Origin: Haliclona indistincta
Taxonomy: Eukaryota > Porifera > Demospongiae > Haplosclerida > Chalinidae
Assembly (NCBI GenBank): GCA_964017065.1
Contig: OZ024787.1
Span: 7,735,899-7,799,898 of the forward strand
DNA length: 64,000 nucleotides
Direction: 5' to 3'
The notes under the pieces are model-generated. The model was given only the letters and a program-made list of their open reading frames with translations, made no database searches and was not told where the DNA came from. The translations under genes and the position numbers were made by a program. This document shows positions 1-11,244 of the stretch, piece after piece. Every line of letters starts with the position of its first letter. Positions within the stretch are counted from its first letter, which is position 1.

Positions 1-925
1 TATAAATCCTTAATTAAGAGTTACCAAAAATAATAACAAAGTACAAAAGTCTGCACTCATAAACGTCATTATGTTGTCTCAGCATTCAATTCACATCTGA
101 AGTGGCCCAACTATACATGAGTCAAGAAGTGAATCAAACTCAATAATTGCTTTTTATATTTAACCTACTGTATGCATTGTACTCCCACCTGATTTATCAA
201 CAAGCCAGCTATGATCAGTAACAGTAAGTAATAACAACCAATGAAAGTCTTTGAAATTTTGAAAGTCTTTGAAATTGATGTGCAATGAAAGTCTTTGAAA
301 GCTATGAAATTTTCTTAGTTATGCCAACACCATCTACATGAAATCATACTGCTTGTAACCGCTGCCTTTTTGAAAAATCTTATAAGGTCACTAGTCCCAA
401 GAATTTATTGTACACTGTTTCTTCAGACATTATTTTGCACATCAATTTCAATTCTAGTGTCTTTTTCTACATGTAGCTGTTCCAGTTGTTTTGATTATCA
501 TCTTGTTTCAACAGCGGACTAATATCCCTTCAAGTTCAAAAACTTAATTTGCGGCAAGTATTACTTTCACAGTTGCTGCCATAGGTACCAAATTTTATTA
601 TGGTAACACTCCAATGCTTGGAATTTCTAGTTGCTACATTACGTTCTGAGAAGAGCCTTAAATGCCATTATAGTATTATTCTTAAATCAGAAATCAGTGG
701 TGTTTATTGAAGATAGTACAAGCATGCATGCCATGACTTGGTGCTGCATGGAACTGTTCTATAACGATGAATGAAAACCAGCTTGTCAATATAATGTGTA
801 TCATGGCTTCATTTTACATTTAGTATTATTGTAATTTCAGAGAGGTATAACTTACAACTTCAGTTTTCATCATTTTCAGGAACATTTAATTTTGAAAACA
901 ACTTATTTTGCTAGTCTACCGAGTC
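1..925 (+). repeat. Left part of a segmental duplication (with transporter relic)
   Basis: This stretch is a diverged second copy of the sequence beginning at about 45,397; the two can be read side by side with only scattered substitutions and small indels through the following pseudogene. It contains no open gene. Around 440-560 there is a decayed fragment of the SLC15-like transporter (the stretch reading like AVPVVLII), whose partner at 45,840-45,960 is clearer. The duplication is cut by the window start, so its true left edge is unknown. Confidence 0.7.
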
Positions 926-2010
926 AATGGCTGGTCTTAGAGTATCGATTGATAGACTCTTCAGGTCCCAGTCGCTGGAAGCAATGGTGGAGGAGATCAC
1001 CCAATACCTGCTGTAGTAAGAAGATGGTAATGTGGCAGGCATTGTTCACTTTCTCATTATAACATTATTTATTATCGATAAAGCAGACAATTACTATGAC
1101 ACAATGTTAGTCTTGTTTATACTTGCTCCTTTCATTGGCTGGCTTGCTGATGTCAAATTCGGAAGATACAAAGTAAATATCTTGCTTCACTTGTCTCTTT
1201 TCTTGCTAGTATTTTTTAATACTCTATGCTGTTGAGAAACTAGAATTAAGTATCCCTACACTAAGCAATGTTTATTGTACACAGCAAATAATGTAATATT
1301 CTTCAGTGAATCAGCTGCTATGCTACCATTCTTGACAGATCAGATAATTGGTGCCACTTCAGATGAGCTTAACAAAGTTTTACGCTGGTATTTTTGGGTT
1401 AAAAAACTCTGCAGGTGTTTTTCTGACATTGTTTTGCACATCAGTCCATCAAAACTCAATTCAAGTGGATTGCCTCTTTTCTTGCGTTCCAGTTGTTTTG
1501 ATCATCATCAGTGACTGCTTGTGTCAGCAGTGGTTAGACAGGAGTCATAAGGTCACTAACCCCATCAAGCTCATCATACAGGTACTCAACTACACTAGGA
1601 AGCACAGATACCCTGAGAGACGCAGTGCCTTCACCTATATTGATGAGGAACAGCCCACATGTATGGACTATGGCAAGGAGAAATTCGGAGGACCCTTCAC
1701 TGAGGAGGAGGTAGAAGATGTCAAAACATTCTTCCGTTTATTTCTAATGATAATTTCCGTAAACATCTGTGTTGGAGGCCTGAAATACTCTCCAGTGAAG
1801 GTTTTTTTCAAGATGGCAGTAATGTCATGGTTTTATTAAGTAAAGCTTTACATGATTGTTGGTTCCTCTACTGCTATATTTCACAGGTGTGTTCGTCATT
1901 GTGTTCCAAGCACGCTTAGTTGCATCGTTGCTGGCTTACTTTTGTATATTGATGGTTACATGCTAGTAGCATCAGCACTTTATGGTGTAATAATCCCTGA
2001 TGATAGTTCA
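926..2010 (+). pseudogene. SLC15/POT-like transporter pseudogene (copy 1)
   Basis: This is a broken member of the local transporter family. The reading frame begins like its intact relatives (MAGLRVSID) but shifts almost at once. Recognisable pieces follow in several frames: the POT-type motif LADVKFGRYK near 1,145-1,170, a DQIIGATSDEL block near 1,340-1,370, the conserved cytosolic loop (DCLCQQWLDRSHKV to EEEVEDVKTF) at 1,510-1,730, and scraps of the later membrane segments to about 2,010. The first membrane helix and the C-terminal tail are missing or scrambled. It lies on the opposite strand from most of the array and has a close relative at 46,326-47,446. I call it a pseudogene with confidence; an unusual spliced gene is unlikely because the shifts are not at splice-like sites. 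Confidence 0.85.
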
Positions 2011-2391
2011 TAAACTACAAAATTAATGTGCATTTGTGCTGTACACTAATATCATGAATGTCAGACGCAAGCACATATTACAGTCATTCATGTGCACATT
2101 GTAGGGTGCCAGGCCAGAGAACACAAATCCAAACACAGCGTACACGTAGCATGAAAACAATCACCAGGAGCCCATAACGAGAATGTGTATTCATGTACTC
2201 AAGACAATTAATTTTAAGACTGCTAATTTTGTATAAACATACACTTGTTCATACAGAAAGTACACATGTGATGACTACTGTATTATTTGATGAAAGTATC
2301 AAAGATCAATCAAGAGAAAACTTAATAAAACTGAAGCAGTACTAAAATTAGAATTTCTGTCAGAAAGCAGTAATTATCTAAACGATTCGTA
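2011..2391. repeat. Flanking duplicon of the transporter array, copy 1
   Basis: This non-coding block lies 3' of the transporter at 2,392-3,936 and recurs at about 4,430-4,782, 8,040-8,407 and 42,610-43,000. A recognisable core is the stretch around 'gggtgccaggccagag' followed by 'acacaaatccaaac'. It shows that the transporter genes were copied together with several hundred bases of flank. Confidence 0.75.
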
Positions 2392-3936
2392 TTAATTATT
2401 GTGGATTTCTCTCATGTACTCCTCCTCCTGGTCCATGTACCTCTCATAGTGTTCTTCCACTATGGCCTGTATGTTGATCTCTCTGTTCCTCTCACGTAGT
2501 GTGTAGCACTTGGAAAGAACCAGGAAGACCACAAACAGTACAAAAAGAGAGAATGATTTTATAACGTCAAAACACAACGTAAACTGAACAAGATAATAAC
2601 AAGCAAAGTCAACAATGCCTCCAGTACTCATCATTATTCCAAACACAAGACCTTTCATCTTGTCTGGACACTGAGCAATCACAAACACAAGTACCAGAAT
2701 GCCAGAAATAGTAAAACCAATATGATAGAAAACAACAATTCCAACTTTCCAGTACCACTCCACATAACTATCTGGTGCTGTGGTATTAGCTGCTAGACAA
2801 GTGAGATATCTTTCTACATCATCTGAGACTATTACACCATATAGTGCTGTTGCAGTCAGTAATATAAAGCACACTATAAACACAAACATGGCTGCACCAA
2901 TGCATGTTAACATACTTGGATTACAACCATAAGTACATCGACGCAGCGCGAGTTGATAGAACAGAATCAGTAGTAGAGGAATCAACCAATTTTCAAATGC
3001 ATTGCCTATCAAAGATTCGGTATAGCTGCCATTTTCAGTAAAAATGCTTAACACTGGAGTATCTGATAGATAACCAAGACTGAGATGCAAGCATATCACT
3101 AAGGGAATCAAGCGTAGGACAGTCTTGACATCCTCTACCTCCTCCTCAGTGAAGGGTCCTCCGAATTTATCCTTGCCATAGTCCATTCGTGTGGGCTGTT
3201 CCTCATCAATATAGGTGAAGGCACTGCGTCTCTCAGGGTATCTGTGCTTCCTAGTGTAGTTGAGTACCTGTACGATGAGCTTGATGGGGTTAGTGACCTT
3301 ATGAGTCCTGTCCAACCACTGCTGACACAAGCAGTCACTGATGATGATCACAGCAAGTGGAATGGCAAAAATAACAGCCAATTCTACATTCGTGATAGAT
3401 GAAGGCAGTACATAAAGAAATGCAACTATGTCAGACACAGCATCACCTAGCTTACCAGCCCAATAATACCAGCATACAACTGCACTAAGCTCATCTGAAG
3501 TGGCACCAATTATCTGATCTGATATGAAGGGAAGCATGGCTATTGGGTAACATGATAGTCCAATGTACACTAAAAGAGATCCTACAGCTAAAAGCAGAGT
3601 AGAAACAACTCCTCCAGTAATTATTCCAAGAAACAGGAAAATACTTGCAAAAAAGATTACAAATGAAGCAAAATTGATTACGTTATATCTTCCAAATTTA
3701 ACATCAGCAAACCAACCAGCAACAGGAGCGAGAATAAATGTATTAAGTCCAAACTTAGAAAAAGGATTACTAAATTGTTCATTTTGAAAGAACATGCTCC
3801 ATGAGAAAGTCAACAATACCTGCCACACCAGTAGCAGCAGTATTTTCTTACTACAGCAGGTATTGGGTGATCTCCTACACCATTGCTTCCAGCGACTGTG
3901 ACCAGAAAACTGTGATACTCTAGTAGAACCAGCCAT
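2392..3936 (-). CDS. SLC15/POT-like proton-coupled transporter, intact (copy 2)
   Basis: This single-exon gene encodes 514 residues, predicted to be a plasma- or endolysosomal-membrane solute carrier of the proton-dependent oligopeptide transporter (POT/SLC15) branch of the major facilitator superfamily. The sequence shows a basic, Trp- and Cys-rich N-terminus (1-31), a first helix (about 32-50), the POT-like motif GWFADVKFGRY (74-84), the DQ...WYYW block (140-159), a long charged cytosolic loop (201-273) ending in EEEVEDVK, a second bundle of helices, the QCPDKMKGLVFG block near 430, and an acidic tail rich in E, Y and R (about 478-514). The ExxER motif of classical peptide transporters in helix 1 is not visible, so substrate and coupling are uncertain. 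The start ATG at 3,936 is shared with its relatives. The copy at 6,328-4,783 is almost identical. Confidence 0.85.
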   Translation of the reverse strand: MAGSTRVSQFSGHSRWKQWCRRSPNTCCSKKILLLLVWQVLLTFSWSMFFQNEQFSNPFSKFGLNTFILAPVAGWFADVKFGRYNVINFASFVIFFASIFLFLGIITGGVVSTLLLAVGSLLVYIGLSCYPIAMLPFISDQIIGATSDELSAVVCWYYWAGKLGDAVSDIVAFLYVLPSSITNVELAVIFAIPLAVIIISDCLCQQWLDRTHKVTNPIKLIVQVLNYTRKHRYPERRSAFTYIDEEQPTRMDYGKDKFGGPFTEEEVEDVKTVLRLIPLVICLHLSLGYLSDTPVLSIFTENGSYTESLIGNAFENWLIPLLLILFYQLALRRCTYGCNPSMLTCIGAAMFVFIVCFILLTATALYGVIVSDDVERYLTCLAANTTAPDSYVEWYWKVGIVVFYHIGFTISGILVLVFVIAQCPDKMKGLVFGIMMSTGGIVDFACYYLVQFTLCFDVIKSFSLFVLFVVFLVLSKCYTLRERNREINIQAIVEEHYERYMDQEEEYMREIHNN

Positions 3937-4782
3937 GATCTAAGACAGCAAAACTACTGGGCAGGTTTATGAAGTCAGTACTAGTGTTATACAAACTGAT
4001 TGTCTAGACTCGGGCCAAAATATGCAGTCAGAGAAACTAGTGCACAGGATTCAAAGATACTACACCTGCACTGTACTGATAAAAACTGTAGTTCCAAATC
4101 ACTTTTTAGTCACTTCAACTAGTAAACCACATCGCTTGTTTTGAAAATCCTCATTGTAAAATTTACCAACAATATTATAGATTAGAGAAGTTTAGAGTAA
4201 TACCATGTGAGTTTTTCATAACCACACCCTGTGTGTATAAGTCTTGCAAAAGTCTGAATTCATGTTTTATCTCTTGGGCAAGCCATAGACAGTACAGTGC
4301 AAGTTACTTCTGAATTCTGAGATCCCTGATTACAACAGTCATGGCAAACAGTCGTAGTATTATGGTAACAAAATATCCTTGCTTCAATGTTTCAGAGGCT
4401 CGGTTCACCCACTGATACTGTTCATAAACTACAAATGTCTGTACACGAATATCACAAATGTCAAACGCAAGCACATAATATTTATTGCAGTCATTCATGC
4501 ACATTGCAGGGTGCCAGGCCAGAGAACACAAATCCAAACACAGCGTAGAGAAAACAATCACCAGGAGCCCATAAAGAGAACGAGTATGTACTCAAGACAA
4601 TTCTGCTAATTTTGTATAAACATACACTTGTTCATACAGAAAGTACACATGTGATGACTACTGTATTATTTGATGAAAATCTCAAAGATCAATCAAAGAG
4701 AAAAATTAATAAAACTGAAGCAGTACAATAAATCAAAATTTAAAATTCTGTCAGAAAGCAGTAATTATCTAAACGATTCGTA
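3937..4782. repeat. Intergenic flank between copies 2 and 3
   Basis: No gene is visible. The first 320 bases are the 5' flank of copy 2 and are repeated almost exactly upstream of copy 3 (6,329-6,610) and, more diverged, upstream of the gene at 39,941 (39,950-40,200). The rest is 3' flank of copy 3. The undisturbed stretch around 4,225-4,250 (ccctgtgtgtataagtcttg) is the empty-site version of the place where a foldback element sits at 6,621-7,858. Confidence 0.7.
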
Positions 4783-6328
4783 TTAATTATTGTGGATTTC
4801 TCTCATGTACTCCTCCTCCTGGTCCATGTACCTCTCATAGTGTTCTTCCACTATGGCCTGTATGTTGATCTCTCTGTTCCTCTCACGTAGTGTGTAGCAC
4901 TTGGAAAGAACCAGGAAGACCACAAACAGTACAAAAAGAGAGAATGATTTTATAACGTCAAAACACAACGTAAACTGAACAAGATAATAACAAGCAAAGT
5001 CAACAATGCCTCCAGTACTCATCATTATTCCAAACACAAGACCTTTCATCTTGTCTGGACACTGAGCAATCACAAACACAAGTACCAGAATGCCAGAAAT
5101 AGTAAAACCAATATGATAGAAAACAACAATTCCAACTTTCCAGTACCACTCCACATAACTATCTGGTGCTGTGGTATTAGCTGCTAGACAAGTGAGATAT
5201 CTTTCTACATCATCTGAGACTATTACACCATATAGTGCTGTTGCAGTCAGTAATATAAAGCACACTATAAACACAAACATGGCTGCACCAATGCATGTTA
5301 ACATACTTGGATTACAACCATAAGTACATCGACGCAGCACGAGTTGATAGAACAGAATCAGTAGTAGAGGAATAAGCCAATCTTCAAATGCATTGCCTAT
5401 CAAAGATTCGGTATAGCTGCCATTTTCAGTAAAAATGCTTAACACTGGAGTATCTGATAGATAACCAAGACTGAGATGCAAGCATATCACTAAGGGAATC
5501 AAGCGTAGGACAGTCTTGACATCCTCTACCTCCTCCTCAGTGAAGGGTCCTCCGAATTTATCCTTGCCATAGTCCATTCGTGTGGGCTGTTCCTCATCAA
5601 TATAGGTGAAGGTACTGCGTCTCTCAGGGTATCTGTGCTTCATAGTGTAGTTGAGTACCTGTATGATGAGCTTGATGGGGTTAGTGACCTTATGAGTCCT
5701 GTCCAACCACTGCTGACACAAGCAGTCACTGATGATGATCACAGCAAGTGGAATGGCAAAAATAACAGCCAATTCTACATTCGTGATAGATGAAGGCAGT
5801 ACATAAAGAAATGCAACTATGTCAGACACAGCATCACCTAGCTTACCAGCCCAATAATACCAGCATACAACTGCACTAAGCTCATCTGAAGTGGCACCAA
5901 TTATCTGATCTGATATGAAGGGAAGCATGGCTATTGGGTAACATGATAGTCCAATGTACACTAGAAGAGATCCTACAGCTAAAAGCAGGGTAGAAACAAC
6001 TCCTCCAGTAATTATTCCAAGAAACAGGAAAATACTTGCAAAAAAAGATTACAAATGAAGCAAAATTGATTACGTTATATCTTCCAAATTTAACATCAGC
6101 AAACCAACCAGCAACAGGAGCGAGAATAAATGTATTAAGTCCAAACTTAGAAAAAGGATTACTAAATTGTTCATTTTGAAAGAACATGTTCCATGAGAAA
6201 GTCAACAATGCCTGCCACATCAGTAGCAACAGTATTTTCTTACTGCAGCAGGTATTAGGTGATCTCCTACACCATTGCTTCCAGCGACTGTGACCAGAAA
6301 ACTGTGATACTCTAGTAGAACCAGCCAT
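4783..6328 (-). pseudogene. SLC15/POT-like transporter with one frameshift (copy 3)
   Basis: This is a very recent duplicate of the gene at 2,392-3,936, with only a handful of amino-acid differences. The frame opens at 6,328 but breaks near 6,040-6,046, where a run of six A in copy 2 has become seven. The upstream frame then ends at 5,882, while the correct frame continues to 4,783. All later hallmarks (DQIIGATSDEL, EEEVEDVK, acidic tail) are intact. A single homopolymer change could be a real inactivating mutation or an assembly error. If it is an error, this is a fifth functional copy. The duplicated unit, including flanks, is about 2.39 kb. Confidence 0.85.
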
Positions 6329-6620
6329 GATCTAAGACAGCAAAACTACTGGGCAGGTTTATGAGGTCAGTACTAGTGTTATACAAACTGATTGTCTAGA
6401 CTCGGGCCAAAATATGCAGTCAGAGAAACTAGTGCACAGGATTCAAAGATACTACACCTGCACCGTACTGATAAAAACTGTAGTTCCAAATCACTTTTTA
6501 GTCACTTCAACTACATTGCTTGTTTTGAAAATCCTTATTGTAAAATTTACCAACAATATTATAGATTAGAGAAGTTTAGAGTAGTACCATGTGAGTTTTT
6601 CATAACCACACCCTGTGTGT

Positions 6621-7858
6621 AAAGAAATTAAAAAGATTTCTATTGAAATCAAAAGGATGTAGTGATGAAAAAATCTACCACTGGTTCACAATGTAAACCA
6701 ACAAGGAGCAAGCATGGAATGGTAACACGATTGACTTGCTAACAGACCATAGATCCCTACATCAGTGGCTGCTGTGGCTAGACTATAGCTAGTTAAGCTA
6801 TTTACTGTTGACTGATAGAATTCAGCTTGTGACAAAATATTGATCTTATGTACAGCCACTGATGTAGGGATCTATGGTCTGTTAGCAAGTCAATCGTGTT
6901 ACTATTCTATGCTTGTTCCTTGTTGGTTTACATTGTGAACCAGTGGTAGATTTCTTCATCACTACATCCTTTTGATTTCAATAGAAATCTTTTTAATTTC
7001 TTGTTTGTGTCCTTTTTTCTTTTTAGTGAAGTGCAGTTCAATATCATGCATGTACGGAGAAGTCTTTGTTTCCACCATTAGTTTAGTATTCCTGTTGTTG
7101 ATGGCTTTTCTTAAACTTGTAGCTAAAATTGTTAAGCTGTACGTATCAGGTCTGCCTAGTCGCCTACGCACGCATGCAGTGCATACGAGCCCCGCCCACA
7201 CTTGTTTGTAGACCTATAATACGGCGGTTATAATTATCTGGCAAGTGCAGAATAGCGATCCTACACGAGCTTACCGTTCTTCGAAGACTCCAGACAGTAC
7301 AAATGCCGGTCGTGTGTTCTCCGTGATAGTGATCCACACGGCGCAGCGATACTTTAGCTACTTGGTCACGTGCGCTACCCATTGCTTGGTCACGTGCGTA
7401 TTGCGCAATCACAATAACTAAGCTCAGAGCTGACAATGGATCACGATCGAGAAATCGCGGAACTTAGATCGCCGTTACGCTAAAAACAAAGCTCAAAAGG
7501 TACATGCCAGGAGAATTTCACGACTGTTCGTGGATGTTTTGGTCTCGGCACTGCTCGCGTAAAGGCGCTAGGCGAGTGGCGGGAAGAATGAAAGAGAGAA
7601 GAAAGAAAGAAAGAAGAAAACGAAGATGACGAAACTCGATTTTCACCGTTTCCAGGTTCGTCACTTTAGTAACAATTTCGAGCAATCTCCTTGCTACTGT
7701 AAGATGGGGCAACGCCAGAGAGCAGATCTAAGAGTCTAAAGACGTATAAAATTCAACACCAGGCGAAATATCAGCGTTTGAACGCTAATACATGTATGTA
7801 GCCGCCATCTTGTTTTCTCGTTCATCCCTACATCGGGAGTCACTACCGTGCCTCCCTA
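6621..7858 (+). mobile_element. Foldback/hairpin-ended non-autonomous element, copy A
   Basis: This element of about 1.24 kb has a palindromic head (6,621-7,001: two arms of about 150 bp around a loop of about 80 bp) and a tail of about 860 bp. The left end has a small hairpin (GATTTC-TATT-GAAATC) followed by a box reading GATGTAGTGAT. The right end has the inverted box (ATCCCTACAT) followed by a hairpin of 9-10 bp stem with loop TACC and one T/C mismatch, ending at CCCTA. The inner ends of both head arms carry ATCCCTACATCAGTGGC. No open frame is credible. The same flank without insertion is at 4,225-4,250 and 42,430-42,445, which fixes the boundaries to within one or two bases and shows no long target duplication. 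Confidence 0.85.
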
Positions 7859-8407
7859 TAAGTCTTGCAAATGTCTGAATTCATGTTTTATCTCTTGGGC
7901 AAGCCATAGACAGTACACAGTGCAAGTTACTTCTGAATTCTGAGATCCCTGATTACAACAGTCATGGCAAACAGTTGTAGTATATGGTAACAAAATATCC
8001 TTTCTTCAATGTTTCAGAGGCTCGGTTCACCCACCGATACTGTTCATAAACTACAAATGTCTGTACACGAATATCACGAATGTCAAACGCAAGCACATAA
8101 TATTTATTGCAGTCATTCATGCACATTGCAGGGTGCCAGGCCAGAGAACACAAATCCAAACACAGCGTAGAGAAAACAATCACCAGGACCCCATAACGTG
8201 AATGAGTATGTACTCCAGACAAGTCTGCTAAATTTGTATCAACATACACTTGTTCATACAGAAAGTACACATGTGATGACTACTGTATTATGTGATGAAA
8301 GTATCAAAGATCAATCAAGAGAAAAATTAATAAAACTGAAGCAGTACAATAAATCAAAATTTAAAATTCTGTCAGAAAGCAGTAATTATATAAACGATTC
8401 GTAATAA
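7859..8407. repeat. Flanking duplicon of the transporter array, copy 3
   Basis: This is non-coding flank homologous to 4,245-4,782 and to 42,435-43,000, lying 3' of the pseudogene at 8,408-9,909. No gene is visible in it. Confidence 0.7.
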
Positions 8408-9909
8408 TTATTGTGAATTTTCTCTCATGTACTCCTCCTCCTGGTCCATGTACCTCTCATAGTGTTCCTCCACTATGGCCTGTATGTTGATCTCTCTATT
8501 CCTCTCACGTAGTGTGTAGCGCTTGGAAAGGACCAGGAAGACCACAAATAAAAGAGCAAGAGAGACTGATTTTATGATGTCAGAACACAATGTAATTTCA
8601 ACAAGGTAATAACAAGCAAAGTCAATAATCCCTCTACTAGCTTTCATTAATCCAAACGCAAGACCTTTCGTCTTGTCTGGTGATTGAGCAATGACAAACG
8701 TATCTAGCAGAATGCCAGATATGGTAAAACCAATACGATAGAAAACAATGAGTACAACTTTCCAGTACCACTCCACATAACTATCTGGTGCTGTGCTATT
8801 AGCTGCTAGATATCTTTCTACATCATCTGAGACTATTACACCATATAGTGCTGATACAGACAATAATATAAAGCACACTATAAACACAAACATGGCTGCA
8901 CCAATGCATGTTAACATACTTGGATTACAACCATAACGACACCGACGCAGCGCGAGTTGATAGAACGGAATCAGTAGTAGAGGAATAAGCCAATCTTCAA
9001 AAGCATTTCCTATCAAAGAATCAGTATAGCTGCCATTTTCAGTAAAAAGGCTCAACATTGGAGTATCTGATAGATCAATAAGACTGAGTTGTAAGCATAT
9101 GACCAATGGAAGCAAGCGTAGGACAGTCTTGACATCCTCTACCTCCTCCTCAGTGAAGGGTCCTCCAAATTTCTCCTTGCCATAGTCCATTCGTGTGGGC
9201 TGTTCCTCATCAATATAGGTGAAGGCACTGCGTCTCTCAGGGTATCTGTGCTTCCTAGTGTAGTTGAGTACCTGTATGATAAGCTTGATGGGATTAGTGA
9301 CCTTATGAGTCCTGTCCAAACACTGCTGACACAAGCAGTCACTGATGATGATCACAGCAAGAGGAACAGCACAGATAATAGCCAATTCGACGGTGACAGC
9401 TGAAGGCAGTACATAAAGAAATGTGACTATACCAGACACAGCAACACCAAGCTGAGTAACCCAGTAATACCAACATACAACAGCAGTTAGCTCATCTGAA
9501 GTGGCACCAATTATCTGATCTGATATGAAGGGAAGCATGGCTATTGGGTACCACGCTAGTCTAATGTACACTAGAACTGATCCTACAGCTAAAAGCAAGG
9601 TAGAAGCAACTCCACTAGTAATTACTCCAAGAAACAGAAAAATACTTGGTAACAAATGAAGCAAAATTGATTACGTTATATCTTCCAAATTTAACATCAG
9701 CAACCCAACCAGCAACAGGAGCGAGAATATATGTAATGCTTCCCAAATTCACAGCAAGAGGATTACTCAGTATTTCATTTTGAAAGAACATGTTCCATGA
9801 GAATGACAGCAATGTCTGCCACACCAGTAGCAACAGTATCTTCTTACTACAGCAGGTATTGGGTGATCTCCTCCACCATTGCTTCCAGCTACTATAACCA
9901 AAAGACTGT
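8408..9909 (-). pseudogene. SLC15/POT-like transporter pseudogene (copy 4)
   Basis: This copy aligns over most of the family length but has two clear lesions. The extreme N-terminus with its start codon is gone: upstream of the QSFGYSSWK stretch, at about 9,909, the family sequence stops and an in-frame stop follows. Near 9,648 about 10 bases present in all relatives are missing, which shifts the frame between the FASFVT part and the FLFLGVITSG part. The remaining frame from about 9,664 to 8,408 is open for 418 codons, with the loop and acidic tail intact. Foldback element B begins about 90 bp beyond the truncated end, so its insertion or a linked deletion may have removed the N-terminus. Confidence 0.8.
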
Positions 9910-10000
9910 GATTAGCCCATTCCCCCTAAGAGCAAAGTATGCGTGGAATGTATGCGTGGGCACACCGCTCTGCTGGCCCACAGCACTGGGGTGTGAGATG

Positions 10001-11244
10001 AAAGAAATTAAAAAGATTTCTATCGAAATCAAAAGGATGTAGTGATGAAGAAATCTACCACTGGTTCACAATGTAAACCAACAAGGAACAAGCATAGAAT
10101 GGTAACACGATTGACTTGCTAACAGACCATAGATCCCTACATCAGTGGCTGCTGTGGCCAGACTATGGCTAGTTAAGCTATTTACTGTTGACTGACACTT
10201 TGAATAGAATTCAGCTTGTGACAAAATATTGATCTTATGTACAGCCACTGATGTAGGGATCTATGGTCTGTTAGCAAGTCAATCGTGTTACCATTCTATG
10301 CTTGTTCCTTGTTGGTTTACATTGTGAACCAGTGGTAGATTTCTTCATCACTACATCCTTTTGATTTCGATAGAAATCTTTTTAATTTCTTGTTTGTGTC
10401 CTTTTTTCTTTTTAGTGAAGTGCAGTTCAATATCATGCATGTACGGAGAAGTCTTTGTTTCCACCATTAGTTTAGTATTCCTGTTGTTGATGGCTTTTCT
10501 TAAACTAGTAGCTAAAATTGTTAAGCTGTACGTATCAGGTCTGCCTACTCGCCTACGCATTCATGCAGTGCATACGAGCCCCGCCCACACTTGTTTGTAG
10601 ACCTATACGGCGGTTATAATTATCTGGCAAGTGCAGAATGGCGATCCTACACGAGCTTACCGTTCTTCGAAGACTCCAGACAAATGCCGGGTGTGTGTTC
10701 TCCGTGATAGTGATCCACACGGCGCAGCGATACTTTAGCTGCTTGGTCACGTGCGCTACCCATTGCTTGGTCACGTGCGTATTGCGCAATCACAATAATG
10801 GCGTCTAACACTAAGCTGACACAATGGATCACGATCGAGAAATCGCGGAACTTAGATCACCGTTACGCTAAAAACAAAGCTCAAAAGGCACATGCCAGGA
10901 GAATTTCACGACTGTTCGTGGATGTTATGGTCTCGGCACTGCTCGCGTAAAGGCGCTAGGCGAGTTGAAGAAAGAAAGAAAGAAAGAAAGAAGAAAGAAG
11001 AAAACGAAGATGACGAAACTCGATTTTCACCGTTTCCAGGTTCGTCACTTTAGTAACAATTTCGAGCAATCTCCTTGCTACTGTAAGATGGGGCAACGCC
11101 AGAGAGCAGATCTAAGTGTCTAAAGACGTATAAAATTCAACACCAGGCGAAATATCAGCGTTTGAACGCTAATACATTGTATGTAGCCGCCATCTTGTTT
11201 TCTCGTTCATCCCTACATAGGGAGTCACTACCGTGCCTCCCTAA
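10001..11244 (+). mobile_element. Foldback/hairpin-ended non-autonomous element, copy B
   Basis: This is the same architecture as the copy at 6,621-7,858: a palindromic head (about 10,001-10,390) with left hairpin GATTTC-TATC-GAAATC and end box GATGTAGTGAT, then a tail with a GAAA-rich run near 10,970-11,000 and paired CACGTG sites near 10,750-10,780. It closes with the inverted box and a terminal stem-loop (one T/C mismatch) at 11,218-11,243. The right end abuts a second, unrelated palindromic element. Confidence 0.82.

Noticed and set aside
3135..3338. A conserved 67-codon alternative frame (starting like MTACVSSGW) found in almost every transporter copy
   Set aside because: It lies in a shifted frame of the most conserved loop and is present because the nucleotides are conserved for the main protein. 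It recurs even in pseudogenes and has no independent support.
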